64,000 nt of DNA from Alkalihalobacillus pseudalcaliphilus (GTDB lineage Bacteria > Bacillota > Bacilli > Bacillales > Bacillaceae_D). The stretch is taken from the NCBI GenBank assembly GCA_001038565.1, contig LFJO01000010.1:242089-306088 (forward strand). The letters are read 5' to 3'. Numbering within the stretch: position 1 is the stretch's first letter; each line of letters begins with the position of its first letter. The position numbers were made by a program, and so were the translations under genes. The notes beneath the pieces were generated by a model that saw nothing but the letters and a program-made list of their open reading frames with translations, was not told the origin of the DNA and did no database searches. Of this stretch, positions 45,211 through 54,458 are shown in pieces.

Positions 45211-45387
45211 TTATGAATCTTTCCACTTAAGTTCAGCTTGCTTTTTGATGGCTGCTTTCACTTGATGCCAAGAGGAATGTTCATATGTTTCATTAGCACT
45301 GGAAGGGTGCTCAGTGTTTGGTTTTTGGTAGTGGGGCATCCAAAAATCAGCAAATTTTTCTGGTAAATCTGTCGCTTTCTTAGCCAT
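45211..45387 (-). CDS. Small conserved-looking protein after the SNF2 helicase
   Basis: The minus strand from ATG 45387 encodes 58 residues: MAKKATDLPEKFADFWMPHY, then QKPNTEHPSSANETYEHSSW, then HQVKAAIKKQAELKWKDS. AGGGAGG lies seven bases upstream, the gene begins 15 bases after the helicase stop, and an operon terminator follows immediately. The context makes it a real gene. I cannot name the family; it has a Trp- and Pro-rich start and a basic helical end. Confidence 0.65.
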   Translation of the reverse strand: MAKKATDLPEKFADFWMPHYQKPNTEHPSSANETYEHSSWHQVKAAIKKQAELKWKDS

Positions 45388-45402
45388 ACAGAGAGCCTCC
45401 CT

Positions 45403-48387
45403 TTAGGTTGTTTGTAAATGGATTAACTCGACAATTTCATCATTCGATAATTCTGTAACTCGGTTTTCAGATACTGTTAATACCTCATTAGCTAAGCCTT
45501 GCTTGCGCTGAAGCATTTGATCGATTCGCTCTTCTAGAGTTCCAATTGTTATAAATTTATGGACGGTCACATCCGATTTTTGACCAATTCTAAAGGCACG
45601 ATCGGTTGCTTGATTTTCAACAGCAGGGTTCCACCAACGATCATAGTGGATAACATGCGTAGCTGCTGTTAAATTTAAACCGACGCCTCCCGCCTTTAGT
45701 GAGAGTATAAAAGCGGGAATGTCTGGGTTTTCCTGAAAGCTCTTGACTGCTTCTTCTCGTTTAGAACGGGTAAGACTCCCGTGCAAAAAAGGGATTTCTT
45801 GTTGGAAGCGATCATGAAGTGCATCGGAAATAATCGTACCCATTTCTTTATATTGCGTAAAAATTAACACCTTTTCTCGTCTATTTATCGTTATCTCTTG
45901 AATGAGGTTCATAAACGCATTCCACTTTTCAGAATCATGTTTTTCATAATCACGATCTTTTAAGAAGTGAGCAGGATGATTACATATTTGTTTTAATCTC
46001 GTCAAGCTTTTTAGAATAATCGCCCTTCTTTCAAATGAGTTAAGATCATCCAGTTTATTTAAGAGCTCATCAACAATCATTTGATATAACATAGCTTGTT
46101 CCACTGAAAGAGGGACACGGTGTGTCGTTTCGGTTTTAAGAGGTAAGCCGAGCTGTAAATATTCATCTGACTTTTTCCTCCTTAAAATAAATGGGAAAAT
46201 AAGGTGCTGTAACTGTTTAAGCTTTTCTTCGTTTTGATTTCTTTCAATAGGCTGGATGAAGTCGCGTTGAAATTGATAATGTCTACCTAAGAGTCCTGGA
46301 ATCAATACGTCAATTAATGACCATAATTCTCTTAATTTATTCTCGATAGGTGTACCGGTTAAAGCGATTCGGTGTTTAGCATGGATCGCTTTGATCGTCC
46401 TTCTTTGCTTCGTCTCAATATTTTTAATATGTTGTGCTTCATCTAAAATTAAACCATTCCAGCTATAATCACTTAGCAGCTCTTGATCACGAACCGCCAT
46501 TTGATAGGAGGTGAGTATTAAATCATATTCGTCCCAATGTGAATCATCTATCGGTAAACGAGAAGCGCCATGATGAATAAAGACCTTTAAGTCAGGTGCA
46601 AAGTTATCACATTCTATTTGCCAGTTAAAGAGTAGGGAAGTCGGGCAAATGAGTAAAAATGGTTGTCTCGAATGCTCTTCTTGTTGTTTGAGAACATGTA
46701 AGATATAAGCAATCGTCTGAATGGATTTCCCTAAGCCCATATCATCAGCTAAGCAAGCGCCGAAGCCAGCACGCCTTAAATGGTATAACCACGAAGCACC
46801 TTCAAGTTGATAAGGTCTTAATGATCCACGGAGAGCATCTGGAATCGGAATATTTTCAGCTTTGTTTTGATAGAGACTGACTAATTGATCGGTCATTGAA
46901 CGGTCCCACTGGATCTCAAAGTCAATTTCCTCTAAGCTCGCCGGAATCACTTCTTTTTGTTCATTAATCAACCAAGTATCTAAATAAGAAGCCTTTTTGC
47001 TCATCTGTTCCAAATGTTGCTTGAGTCGATTTGCTAAGGTTCTGTCCCATGCTAACCACTCGCCGTTCATATGGAGGAAAGGTTCATCACGGTTCACATA
47101 CTCCCTAAACTCTTGCTCTGTTAGAACTTGGTCACCAATCGCAATCTGAAACGAAAATTGAGCTAAACTATGCCAGTCAACGATGGGATCCCCATTTGAT
47201 TGATTTTCAGGGGTAGCCATTTGTAATTCGACCTTCATCTTCTTTTGCTCTAATAGTGATTTTGGAACAATTAATTTAAAACCTGCTTCTGAAGCCATCT
47301 CATCGTACTCGGTGTAAAGTTGATAGGCGAGCTGCGGAGCAAGGGCTATTTTCGGTTGAGTCATGCCGATTTCAGTCAAAAATGGTATCGCATTTTTGAT
47401 GGCTTGCAAGTCATTTTTTAACAAAGGAATTGGATTTTGGAGCCATGGGTGGTTACCCTCGTATAAGTCGTCCATTCCTACGATTAAATTCGAGTTGGCC
47501 CGATCACTTACCGCTACCTGTACATACCAATCTTCATGAGCCTGTGCTGGCTCCAGCAATAATAATGCAGATTGAAAAGGCTTTGTTTGCTTGGTCCTAA
47601 GTTGTTCCTGTAATTTGTTAGCTGGTACAGTTGCTAGAACTTGTTCGTCTTTTAATAAGGTGGAAACAAGGGTTTCCCATTTCTTTGGTAATTCCTTTTT
47701 CCAATCATTGATGGCATGAATGACGTCATCTTCCTCACTTAATTTACGCATGGCTGAATTAGTTAAGAGTGAGATTATTTCTTGTATCTTTTCATGAGCA
47801 GTCTTCGATTCGGCGGTTTGTTGCTTCATACTGGAAGGTTGTCTCATGTTAAGAGTAGATGGTGGTGCAGCTTGAGCCCATTTTTCGATAGGGAAATCCT
47901 CTAATACCCAATTACCTTGAGGATTAGGTAGAAAAGAGCCAGCCTTAATAAACGTTCTAATTTCAGCAAATAGGTCAAGCCAATAGCATAAGTCAGGAGC
48001 TATCTCCATCTGTTTCTCAGTAGACCAGTTAGTGAAAGTCATCCAATGTTGAACGACCTCATCAACGGATAAGGCAATACCTTCAACTGGGAAGGAATAA
48101 GATGTCATCTGGTCCTCTGATTGATAAATGATCGATGAACCGGCGAGCGAATAGAACTGACGATCAACTAACGGGACATCCATAATCGCTTGACTAGAAT
48201 CAATAAAGGTACCATAAAAAGAAAGCTTGTCGTGACGAAATAATAAAAGCTTTAATTCAAATGGGTCATATAAAAATGGGTATTGAAAGTTGACTATTTG
48301 TTCATAACGAGCCTTCGGTTTGGCTTCTCCCCATATAAAAAAGCGGGCTTGTAACCAACCGCCATGGACAATAATTGATTCACTCAA
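45403..48387 (-). CDS. SNF2-family DEAD/DEAH-box helicase (YwqA-like)
   Basis: A 994-residue Swi2/Snf2 ATPase. The N-terminal 500 residues form a lineage-specific region typical of the bacterial RapA/YwqA class. The motor begins near 530: LRPYQLEGASWLYHL (Q-motif region), Walker A DDMGLGKS, Ia LLICPTSLL, II DEAQHIKN, III ALTGTPIENKL, V GGVGLNLTAATHVIHYDRWWNP and VI QATDRAFRIGQ. It likely remodels nucleic acid-protein complexes, with RNA polymerase recycling a possible role from RapA. The start overlaps the upstream gene by eight bases, so the pair is translationally coupled. Confidence 0.85.
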   Translation of the reverse strand: MSESIIVHGGWLQARFFIWGEAKPKARYEQIVNFQYPFLYDPFELKLLLFRHDKLSFYGTFIDSSQAIMDVPLVDRQFYSLAGSSIIYQSEDQMTSYSFPVEGIALSVDEVVQHWMTFTNWSTEKQMEIAPDLCYWLDLFAEIRTFIKAGSFLPNPQGNWVLEDFPIEKWAQAAPPSTLNMRQPSSMKQQTAESKTAHEKIQEIISLLTNSAMRKLSEEDDVIHAINDWKKELPKKWETLVSTLLKDEQVLATVPANKLQEQLRTKQTKPFQSALLLLEPAQAHEDWYVQVAVSDRANSNLIVGMDDLYEGNHPWLQNPIPLLKNDLQAIKNAIPFLTEIGMTQPKIALAPQLAYQLYTEYDEMASEAGFKLIVPKSLLEQKKMKVELQMATPENQSNGDPIVDWHSLAQFSFQIAIGDQVLTEQEFREYVNRDEPFLHMNGEWLAWDRTLANRLKQHLEQMSKKASYLDTWLINEQKEVIPASLEEIDFEIQWDRSMTDQLVSLYQNKAENIPIPDALRGSLRPYQLEGASWLYHLRRAGFGACLADDMGLGKSIQTIAYILHVLKQQEEHSRQPFLLICPTSLLFNWQIECDNFAPDLKVFIHHGASRLPIDDSHWDEYDLILTSYQMAVRDQELLSDYSWNGLILDEAQHIKNIETKQRRTIKAIHAKHRIALTGTPIENKLRELWSLIDVLIPGLLGRHYQFQRDFIQPIERNQNEEKLKQLQHLIFPFILRRKKSDEYLQLGLPLKTETTHRVPLSVEQAMLYQMIVDELLNKLDDLNSFERRAIILKSLTRLKQICNHPAHFLKDRDYEKHDSEKWNAFMNLIQEITINRREKVLIFTQYKEMGTIISDALHDRFQQEIPFLHGSLTRSKREEAVKSFQENPDIPAFILSLKAGGVGLNLTAATHVIHYDRWWNPAVENQATDRAFRIGQKSDVTVHKFITIGTLEERIDQMLQRKQGLANEVLTVSENRVTELSNDEIVELIHLQTT

Positions 48388-49630
48388 CGGTTTTCAACTC
48401 CTCAATAAAGGCTCGATAAGTTCGATACTTTTTCTTTAACTGTTCGATATAATCTAAAAATTCCTCGGTATTTTCTGTGTGCATATACAGCTTCTTTAAT
48501 TGTTTAATATATTGGGCTGCTTGTTCGTAATGTACTCTACTTTTTTTCTCAATGAGACGTAAAGCATATTGATGAAAAATGGCTTTTGCCAGCTCGGGTT
48601 GCTTAAGGGCTAGCTGTTGAAGTAGTTCAAATTTATCTTGTTTAATTTTAAGAGGGTCCTTCTCCATCGTTAAAAAGAATGTCGCCACATCTGTATAATG
48701 ACCAAAATCCATTAAGATTCGTGTATAAGTTAACGCAGCATCAGGTTTATGGAGTCTCTTTTTTAATTCGGGTAAAAGCGTTTCAACCGCTTGTTGCTTT
48801 TGCTCGGCTGACAAATGCTCTAATAATGATTGCAATCGTTGATAGTGTGGGGCCAAGAGCCATCTTTCCCAAATCTTTTGATGCTGATTCGGATCGTGAT
48901 TTAGTTTGATTTTCACTTCATCATACAGAGCCTGAAGTGAACCGTAATAGCTAGGGCTATGATGTCCAGTCCACAGTTTCTCAAACCAATTGGCTAATGT
49001 TTCGTAGGCTTTATCTTTTTTTAATAACTGAAAATGTGGGCTAACCTCAATTTCTTGCAAATCTTTAATTGTCATTAGTAGGTCCAAGGCAACCTCTTTA
49101 TCCCCTTGATCAAGCAAAATATAACTGTAGACAATGCCAACTTTTCGGTGTAATGGGCCGTCTAGCTGTTTGGAAGAGGAGATGAGATGATAAATAAATG
49201 CCCTCTTCGTTTGGTCAACTTGCACATAAAGTTCATATAAAAAAGGAGCCCATGGTTTTTTTAATTGATTTTGGTTTTCTAATAAAGTTAGTGTTGTTTC
49301 CGCCATAAACGTAAAATGCTCAGGCTTCTGATTTAAATAATTCAGGAGGTAGTCCGTACATACTTGATAAAAATGTAAAAAGCGTCGTTCGTGCTCGACG
49401 TAGGACGCTTTGTCCGGTATTAAGTTAATCACTTCTTCTATATAATAAAAAATAAGAGCGGTAATTTGATCTTTGTATTGATGACTTAGTCTTTTGAGTA
49501 AGTCTTGTGTTACCCATTCAAGCTGGCCTTTTGTAAAATAACGTGAAGAGATAAGCTTACGATACGTAGCACGAATGTCTGTATGTAAATGTTGATCTTG
49601 CCTGATGTCATTTGCTATGTATGAAGCCAT
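48380..49630 (-). CDS. SNF2-partner protein, resembling YwqB without the SWIM zinc finger
   Basis: This 416-residue helical protein is translated just before the SNF2 helicase. In B. subtilis the equivalent position next to ywqA is taken by ywqB, a SWIM zinc-finger protein of about 530 residues, and the C-terminal half here (LIEKKSRVHYEQAAQYIKQL, KKLYMHTENTEEFLDYIEQL) has that family's look. No CxCx(n)CxH SWIM motif is present, and the sequence upstream of the ribosome binding site AAGGAGGG (ATG 49630) encodes none. It is either a SWIM-less form or a different helical-repeat partner. No frameshift is apparent. Confidence 0.65.
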   Translation of the reverse strand: MASYIANDIRQDQHLHTDIRATYRKLISSRYFTKGQLEWVTQDLLKRLSHQYKDQITALIFYYIEEVINLIPDKASYVEHERRFLHFYQVCTDYLLNYLNQKPEHFTFMAETTLTLLENQNQLKKPWAPFLYELYVQVDQTKRAFIYHLISSSKQLDGPLHRKVGIVYSYILLDQGDKEVALDLLMTIKDLQEIEVSPHFQLLKKDKAYETLANWFEKLWTGHHSPSYYGSLQALYDEVKIKLNHDPNQHQKIWERWLLAPHYQRLQSLLEHLSAEQKQQAVETLLPELKKRLHKPDAALTYTRILMDFGHYTDVATFFLTMEKDPLKIKQDKFELLQQLALKQPELAKAIFHQYALRLIEKKSRVHYEQAAQYIKQLKKLYMHTENTEEFLDYIEQLKKKYRTYRAFIEELKTVE

Positions 49631-49859
49631 GTTATCCCTCCTTAAATTCGTCCATTCCTCTATTGTACCTTTTCTGATTGATAAAAGAAAGGGAAGGCAT
49701 GAAGGGCAACATGGAGAATGACAGGAATAAAAATGATAATGAATGTAAAAAAAGAACCGCCATTCATTTGAGATGAGCTTTTACGCCTATATAACTTGCA
49801 CGTTTATGATGAGGGAAATAGCAGTTGAGTATTCTGAGGTTTAACGGAACAGGATAAAA

Positions 49860-50003
49860 TTATTTGAAAAAGAAGTGTATGGTAAGCAATGCTAACGTGC
49901 TCATTAACCAAATGATCATTTGGTATTTCGTTCTTTTGCCAGCAATTAATGAAGCGATTGAACCGACTACAAATAGAGTAATGAGAATGACCCAATCAGT
50001 CAT
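49860..50003 (-). CDS. Small membrane protein downstream of azlCD
   Basis: The minus strand from ATG 50003 encodes 47 residues with two hydrophobic helices: MTDWVILITLFVVGSIASLI, a basic turn AGKRTKYQ, then MIIWLMSTLALLTIHFFFK. AAAGGAG lies ten bases upstream. Its 87-base distance from azlD suggests it is transcribed with or shortly after azlCD. The family is unrecognised. The 49631-49859 stretch between it and the SNF2 operon has no gene I can support. Confidence 0.65.
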   Translation of the reverse strand: MTDWVILITLFVVGSIASLIAGKRTKYQMIIWLMSTLALLTIHFFFK

Positions 50004-50089
50004 ATGTTTTTATCTCCTTTAAGTGTTTTTTTACTTTTATACCAAATAAATGTTAATTATAGTAGGAGAATAGAATGAACCGGACGATT

Positions 50090-50386
50090 TCAAATCAAGG
50101 TGAGCAGTAAAACAGTTACAATACTTGCGATGACAACAATGAGTAAAGAAGAACCAAAGTAGGCAAAAACACCGGCAACGATGCCAGCTGTTATTGCCAT
50201 CCACATCTGGTCTGTGGCAACAAGAATGCCAGGGAAAATGAGAGCACCTAATGCGGCATACGGCACATTTTTTAATGTTGCTTGAACAGGTTGAGGTAAC
50301 TTTTTAGGATCAAAGAAAACAAGTGGTACCATTCTTGGTATGTATGTAACAATCGCCATGCCGATAATAATAACCCATAAATTCAA
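50090..50386 (-). CDS. azlD: Branched-chain amino acid transport protein AzlD
   Basis: A 98-residue membrane protein with four helices, including TYIPRMVPLVFF and VPYAALGALIFPGIL, typical of the small subunit AzlD. It acts with AzlC in export of branched-chain amino acids and analogues such as azaleucine. The start overlaps the azlC stop by four bases. Confidence 0.9.
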   Translation of the reverse strand: MNLWVIIIGMAIVTYIPRMVPLVFFDPKKLPQPVQATLKNVPYAALGALIFPGILVATDQMWMAITAGIVAGVFAYFGSSLLIVVIASIVTVLLLTLI

Positions 50387-51084
50387 GTGAATGACTCCTT
50401 TCTCCTAAAGATGATTTCAACTCCAATGGAAGCGAGTAGTGTGGCAGAAACAATGGCCCATCCATCTGCTAAAAATTGTGATAACAGTCCATTTAGTAGT
50501 GCGGCACTAACAGCGAGAGAGATGACTTTGCCATTCCTTTTCATGTTTGGGACAAGCAGAGCGATAAAAAGGGCGTAGAGAGCAATTCCCATGCTTTCTT
50601 GAAGCAGGACAGGTAAACCTTGTCCGATGACAAAACCAAACAAAGACATGCTGACCCAACTAAGGTAGCCGATCAGACCGACTCCGAGTATAAAGGAAGA
50701 GCTAGGTGTACCTTTTTTGGTCGTTATGACCGCAAAAGCTTCATCGGTAATAAAGAATGAATAGATGGCTTTAATGAAACGGTTGTCCTTTGCTGCTTTT
50801 TCACTTAAAGAGGCACTTAATAATAAGTGCCGGATATTCACAATAAATGTTGTAAAGATAATTTCAAATCCTCCAGTTCCAAGAGCAATTAGATTAAGTG
50901 ACATATATTGAGCAGCTCCAGCAAACACAAACATACTCATCATAAGAGTCTCAAGCCAGGTAATACCTGTTGCTTTTGCTAATAATCCGAATGCAAGAGC
51001 GGCTGGAATGTAGCCAAAGGCGATGGTCGTTCCATATTGTACGCCGTAAAGAAAATCAGAGGCGAGGCTTTCCTTTTTCATCAT
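50383..51084 (-). CDS. azlC: Branched-chain amino acid permease AzlC
   Basis: A 233-residue AzlC-family membrane protein with GVQYGTTIAFGYIPAALAFG, MSMFVFAGAAQYMSL and NIRHLLLSASLS, the hallmark segments of the family, and about seven helices. It is divergent from an XRE-cupin regulator gene 106 bases away, a common arrangement for azlCD in Firmicutes, so that regulator probably controls it. Confidence 0.93.
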   Translation of the reverse strand: MMKKESLASDFLYGVQYGTTIAFGYIPAALAFGLLAKATGITWLETLMMSMFVFAGAAQYMSLNLIALGTGGFEIIFTTFIVNIRHLLLSASLSEKAAKDNRFIKAIYSFFITDEAFAVITTKKGTPSSSFILGVGLIGYLSWVSMSLFGFVIGQGLPVLLQESMGIALYALFIALLVPNMKRNGKVISLAVSAALLNGLLSQFLADGWAIVSATLLASIGVEIIFRRKESFT

Positions 51085-51157
51085 GACACCCCCAAAAGTA
51101 ATTCATTCCATGTATAATGTAATAAAAAGATGATTCAGAATATTATGTGATACAATA

Positions 51158-51171
51158 TATACTATAGTATA
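51158..51171. promoter_or_regulatory. Palindrome in the azlC/regulator divergent promoter
   Basis: TATACTATAGTATA is a perfect 14-bp palindrome 19 bases before the start of the XRE-cupin gene. It overlaps the expected promoter and is a candidate operator for autoregulation and azlCD control. AT-rich palindromes can occur by chance. Confidence 0.45.
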
Positions 51172-51190
51172 CAAGTGATGGAGGCAAGTC

Positions 51191-51757
51191 ATGAATGAAA
51201 ATAATGAGATGAACCATTTAATTGGAACTCGTTTAAAAAAGATACGACATATGAAAGACTTGTCCTTAGAGGAGCTAGCTACTCAAACAGGGGTAAGTAA
51301 GCCAATGTTAGGGAAAATAGAACGAGGTATATCCAACCCAACTGTTTCGACCTTATGGAAGATTGCGAAAGGGTTAGGCTTGCCATTTAGCTTTTTTATT
51401 GAGGAAGAACAAGAAGAGGTACAAATTGTTAAACGGGCCGATGTAAAAAGCTTAACGAATCATGATGGCGGTTATGAGGTATTTCCATTGTTTGCTAAAC
51501 AAGTCTTTAAACCATTTGAAATCTATTCTGCTCGATTGAAGGTAGGATATGGTTACCGGGCAGAAGCTCATTCGATTGGTGTGGAAGAATTCATCATGGT
51601 AGAACACGGGCAACTTCAGGTTGATGTTAATGAAGAAAGCTATTGGGTTAGACAAGGGGAAGCGATTCATTTTAAGGCTGATCGCGAACATGTATACCGG
51701 GCAATAGGAGAGGTAGATTGTGAAATGACGATGGTCATTTATTATCCGAGTGTATAA
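51191..51757 (+). CDS. XRE-family regulator with C-terminal cupin domain
   Basis: A 188-residue protein with an N-terminal helix-turn-helix (about 10-65: IGTRLKKIRHMKDLSLEELATQTGVSKPMLGKIERG) and a C-terminal cupin (about 110-185: AHSIGVEEFIMVEHGQLQVDVNEESYWVRQGEAIHFKADREHVYRA). Cupins of this class bind small effectors, and linked azlCD genes suggest an amino acid. GATGGAGG precedes ATG 51191. Confidence 0.9.
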   Translation: MNENNEMNHLIGTRLKKIRHMKDLSLEELATQTGVSKPMLGKIERGISNPTVSTLWKIAKGLGLPFSFFIEEEQEEVQIVKRADVKSLTNHDGGYEVFPLFAKQVFKPFEIYSARLKVGYGYRAEAHSIGVEEFIMVEHGQLQVDVNEESYWVRQGEAIHFKADREHVYRAIGEVDCEMTMVIYYPSV

Positions 51758-51849
51758 GAGTGGGATACTGATGGATAAAACGGTGTCCCCGAAAAAATGC
51801 AAGCACGATTGCTCGATGCTTGCTCATAAGCTTTTATGAACGATAAGTC

Positions 51850-52455
51850 TTACTTAGCTAAAAGGTGTTCGACTTGCTCACGACGAGATAATAATTTTTT
51901 TAGCTTCTTTTTATGAGACTCTATAGACAGATCATCGGCATCGGTAATGGCTTCAAACAGCTCCATTAGCACGTAATCGATTTCTAATGTCATCATATTA
52001 TAAAGAGTTTGTGGTTCTACTGATTTGCCGTCATCACGGTATTGGATCATTGATCCGTTTCGGTTCATCATCACTTTTTCACTCCCATCGATTTCTATCA
52101 TTGATTCAATGTCACCAGCCCGATACGAAGTTATATAATGAGGGCCTTCCGTTACCCTTTTAACGATACCGTTTCCTTTTTCTGCTTGTAATAATTTTTC
52201 AAGAGAAGTAGCGAGGACTTCATCATATACATGGAGGTTCGTCACAGATAGTGTTAAAAAATTCGGATTTCGAACGAAAGGTAATTCATGAACAGACTCA
52301 TCTAACTCGACCATTAAATATATTGTCTTCGCATCATAACGCCAATAGAGAGAGTAATTCTGACTCATCATTCTTTTAATAAATTGATGGAGTGCTGTTT
52401 TCGTTAATTCTATATAGAGTTCAGAAAATTCTACTTCTAAATATGCATCATTCAT
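51850..52455 (-). CDS. Uncharacterised protein (201 residues)
   Basis: A soluble acidic protein from ATG 52455 (AAAGGGG ten bases upstream; a GTG at 52464 is too close). The N-terminal 110 residues look alpha/beta (VEFSELYIELTKTALHQFIK, YSLYWRYDAKTIYLMVELDE) and the end is helical and charged (SIESHKKKLKKLLSRREQ). I recognise no family or active-site motif. It is monocistronic, flanked by short intergenic regions. A GCAAGCA/TGCTTGC hairpin at 51799-51823 beyond its stop has no T run. Confidence 0.65.
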   Translation of the reverse strand: MNDAYLEVEFSELYIELTKTALHQFIKRMMSQNYSLYWRYDAKTIYLMVELDESVHELPFVRNPNFLTLSVTNLHVYDEVLATSLEKLLQAEKGNGIVKRVTEGPHYITSYRAGDIESMIEIDGSEKVMMNRNGSMIQYRDDGKSVEPQTLYNMMTLEIDYVLMELFEAITDADDLSIESHKKKLKKLLSRREQVEHLLAK

Positions 52456-52559
52456 GTAGGGCACACCCCTTTAATCGTTGGCTAAGGTAAGAGAATGTAT
52501 CTCTGAAAATTCAATTGAGAAGTTTATTGAGTTTGCTACATCATATGTTGAATATTCAG

Positions 52560-52601
52560 AAAAAAGAAGCAAAAAGCCCATAACGAGTAAGAAATGGGCG
52601 T
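52560..52601 (-). terminator. Terminator of the GNAT gene
   Basis: On the minus strand GCCCATTTC and ATGGGC pair and are followed by TTTTTGCTTCTTTTTT. Confidence 0.7.
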
Positions 52602-52688
52602 AGAAAATTTAACGATATAAAGGTTATGCGTATAAAGGGGAATGAGAGCGGTTTGAAAATGAGGGTGTCTGTCCACTTAAAAAAAAAT

Positions 52689-53159
52689 CTAAAATCCAAA
52701 GCCGTATCGTTTTGAAATAATATCATAAAAGCCTAAAGAATTATATAAGGCTTTTGTGGCTTCATTATTAATACCTGTTTCGAGTTCAATACCTTTTATA
52801 TTTTTTGTTTCTGCCCAATAGATGACTTTGAGAAGAATTTTTTTGGCAATCCCTTGATTGCGGTGTTCTTTGTGGACAAATAAATCATTTAGCCAGATGT
52901 AATGACCACCTTTATCAATACTAATAGCTACATTTAGAAAAGCGGCTCCAACAAATGCTTGTTCTTTTTCTGCAATAAAAATATGAGCGTGAGAGTGTTC
53001 CTCTTGGGCTAACTTAATCGTTGCTAATATTTGGGCATGCATATCCGTAGCAAAGGGCTCGTTTTTGGCCAAGGGACCTTGTTGTTCTAATAATAGATGG
53101 GCCAGTTTAATCAGTGTTTCTTCAGAAGCATCTTTTTGTAGTTGAAATATATGTACCAT
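52689..53159 (-). CDS. GNAT-family acetyltransferase
   Basis: A 156-residue N-acetyltransferase: helical start, the beta4 segment WLNDLFVHKEHRNQGIAKKIL with the acetyl-CoA pyrophosphate loop HRNQGIAKK (about 97-105), and the late GIELETGINNEATKALYNSLGFYD. The acceptor is unknown. GGAGGATT precedes ATG 53159. Confidence 0.85.
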   Translation of the reverse strand: MVHIFQLQKDASEETLIKLAHLLLEQQGPLAKNEPFATDMHAQILATIKLAQEEHSHAHIFIAEKEQAFVGAAFLNVAISIDKGGHYIWLNDLFVHKEHRNQGIAKKILLKVIYWAETKNIKGIELETGINNEATKALYNSLGFYDIISKRYGFGF

Positions 53160-53314
53160 TGTAATCCTCCTAAAAACTAAAAACTACGAATCTTCCTAAT
53201 TAATGCTAGCTTATCATAAAAAGCGGAAGGTGAGTAGGATGAGTTACTCGAACTTGAAAGCTAACATTTCTGCTTATGATTGTGAAACGGTGTAGTAGAT
53301 TCATCAATTAAATG

Positions 53315-53361
53315 AAAGCCTGTCACATTTTACTTCATGTAAAATGTGACAGGCCTGTTTG
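53315..53361. terminator. Very strong terminator after the Cof-type HAD gene
   Basis: AGCCTGTCACATTTTAC pairs perfectly with GTAAAATGTGACAGGC around TTCAT. The minus-strand reading leaves TTTCATTTAATT after the stem. Confidence 0.8.
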
Positions 53362-54171
53362 TTATAATGACAAGTTTTCTTCTAGATATACGGCGATACC
53401 ATCTTTTTCGTTGGAGAGAGTAATGTCGTTAGCCAAGGATTTGAGTTCTGGAATTGCATTATGCATAGCAATTCCTTTGCCTGCGTATTCAATCATTTCA
53501 AAATCATTATCTTCGTCTCCAAAAGCGATAATTCTTTCAGCAGGGATTTGGTAATAATCAGCAACCTTCTTTAATCCTACTGCTTTGTTAACTCCCGTCT
53601 TGACGAGCTCTAAAACATTCCAGGGTGCTCCCCATGAGCGTTGGTCAATCACTTGTGCATGAGCATCCTTTAATAATTGTTTTAAATCTTGGACATGGTG
53701 ATCATGGGGGTGAATTAAAATACACGTCGGATCCTCAGTTAGTAGTTTTTTTAAGTCACCATATTCCACGGGGCTATTTCCTGCTACAAACGTATCAATT
53801 AAAAGTTGATCGAAGTGACGTAAATAGAAGTCATCAACAACTTCGACCATAATATTACTTACTTGAAAGGCTTCACATGTTTCAATGACTGTTTGTGCAG
53901 TTTTTAAATCTAATGGTGAATGCATCGTTTGAAAGCTTTTATCGAATGGATGGTGCACAAAGGCCCCATTAAAATTAACAATGGCTGTTTGAAGATTTAA
54001 TTGTTGATAATACTGAAGACTAGCACGGTATGGTCTTCCGGTTGAAATGACCACTTTATGGCCTGCTTGTTGGGCTTTGGTGATGGCTTGTAAATTACGT
54101 TCAGAGATCGTTTTATCGTCCTTTAGTAAAGTACCGTCTAAATCTAGGGCAATTAAATGTTGTTGTGTCAT
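53362..54171 (-). CDS. Cof-type HAD-IIB family phosphatase
   Basis: A 269-residue HAD hydrolase with motif I ALDLDGTLLKDD, motif II VVISTGRP, the IIB cap between motifs II and III, the motif III lysine in GVNKAVGLKKV and motif IV IIAFGDEDNDFEMIEYAG. Members dephosphorylate sugar phosphates, flavin precursors or other small molecules. Of two adjacent ATG codons (54174, 54171), the second is better spaced from AAAGGAAG. Confidence 0.88.
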   Translation of the reverse strand: MTQQHLIALDLDGTLLKDDKTISERNLQAITKAQQAGHKVVISTGRPYRASLQYYQQLNLQTAIVNFNGAFVHHPFDKSFQTMHSPLDLKTAQTVIETCEAFQVSNIMVEVVDDFYLRHFDQLLIDTFVAGNSPVEYGDLKKLLTEDPTCILIHPHDHHVQDLKQLLKDAHAQVIDQRSWGAPWNVLELVKTGVNKAVGLKKVADYYQIPAERIIAFGDEDNDFEMIEYAGKGIAMHNAIPELKSLANDITLSNEKDGIAVYLEENLSL

Positions 54172-54255
54172 CATATCTTCCTTTCGATTTCATAAATAGG
54201 TAACAAAATTGCCGTATTCGGCTCCGTCACCAATCTTTGAATATGTTATAGTTAT

Positions 54256-54311
54256 GGATGACCAGCTAACTTCAAGGCACAAACTATCGCCCTAAGTAAC
54301 TTTCATACAAA
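54256..54311 (+). repeat. Mosaic repeat, locus 10 (end of module C only)
   Basis: GGATGACCAGCTAACTTCAA, GGCACAAACTATCGCCC and the boundary ACTTTCATACAAA match the last 56 bases of module C at 4.7, 21.3 and 26.3 kb. It lies between divergent genes and has the same orientation as all other copies. It is the shortest remnant found. Confidence 0.8.
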
Positions 54312-54458
54312 TTCAAATAGAATGTAATACTAGTGGCAAAGAGTCGGTTTCAAGTTTGATGGGTGCCGTAGGGTTGCTTTGGCTTGCATCGGCATCTTTT
54401 ATTCATATAATTCTCTTTTAGAGATAAGTCATTTTTTCATATATAGGAGGTTCACCCT

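Noticed and set aside
48380-49900. Frameshifted N-terminal SWIM domain before the 416-residue protein
   Set aside because: No CxC or CxH pair is encoded in any minus-strand frame upstream, and the ATG has its own strong ribosome binding site.
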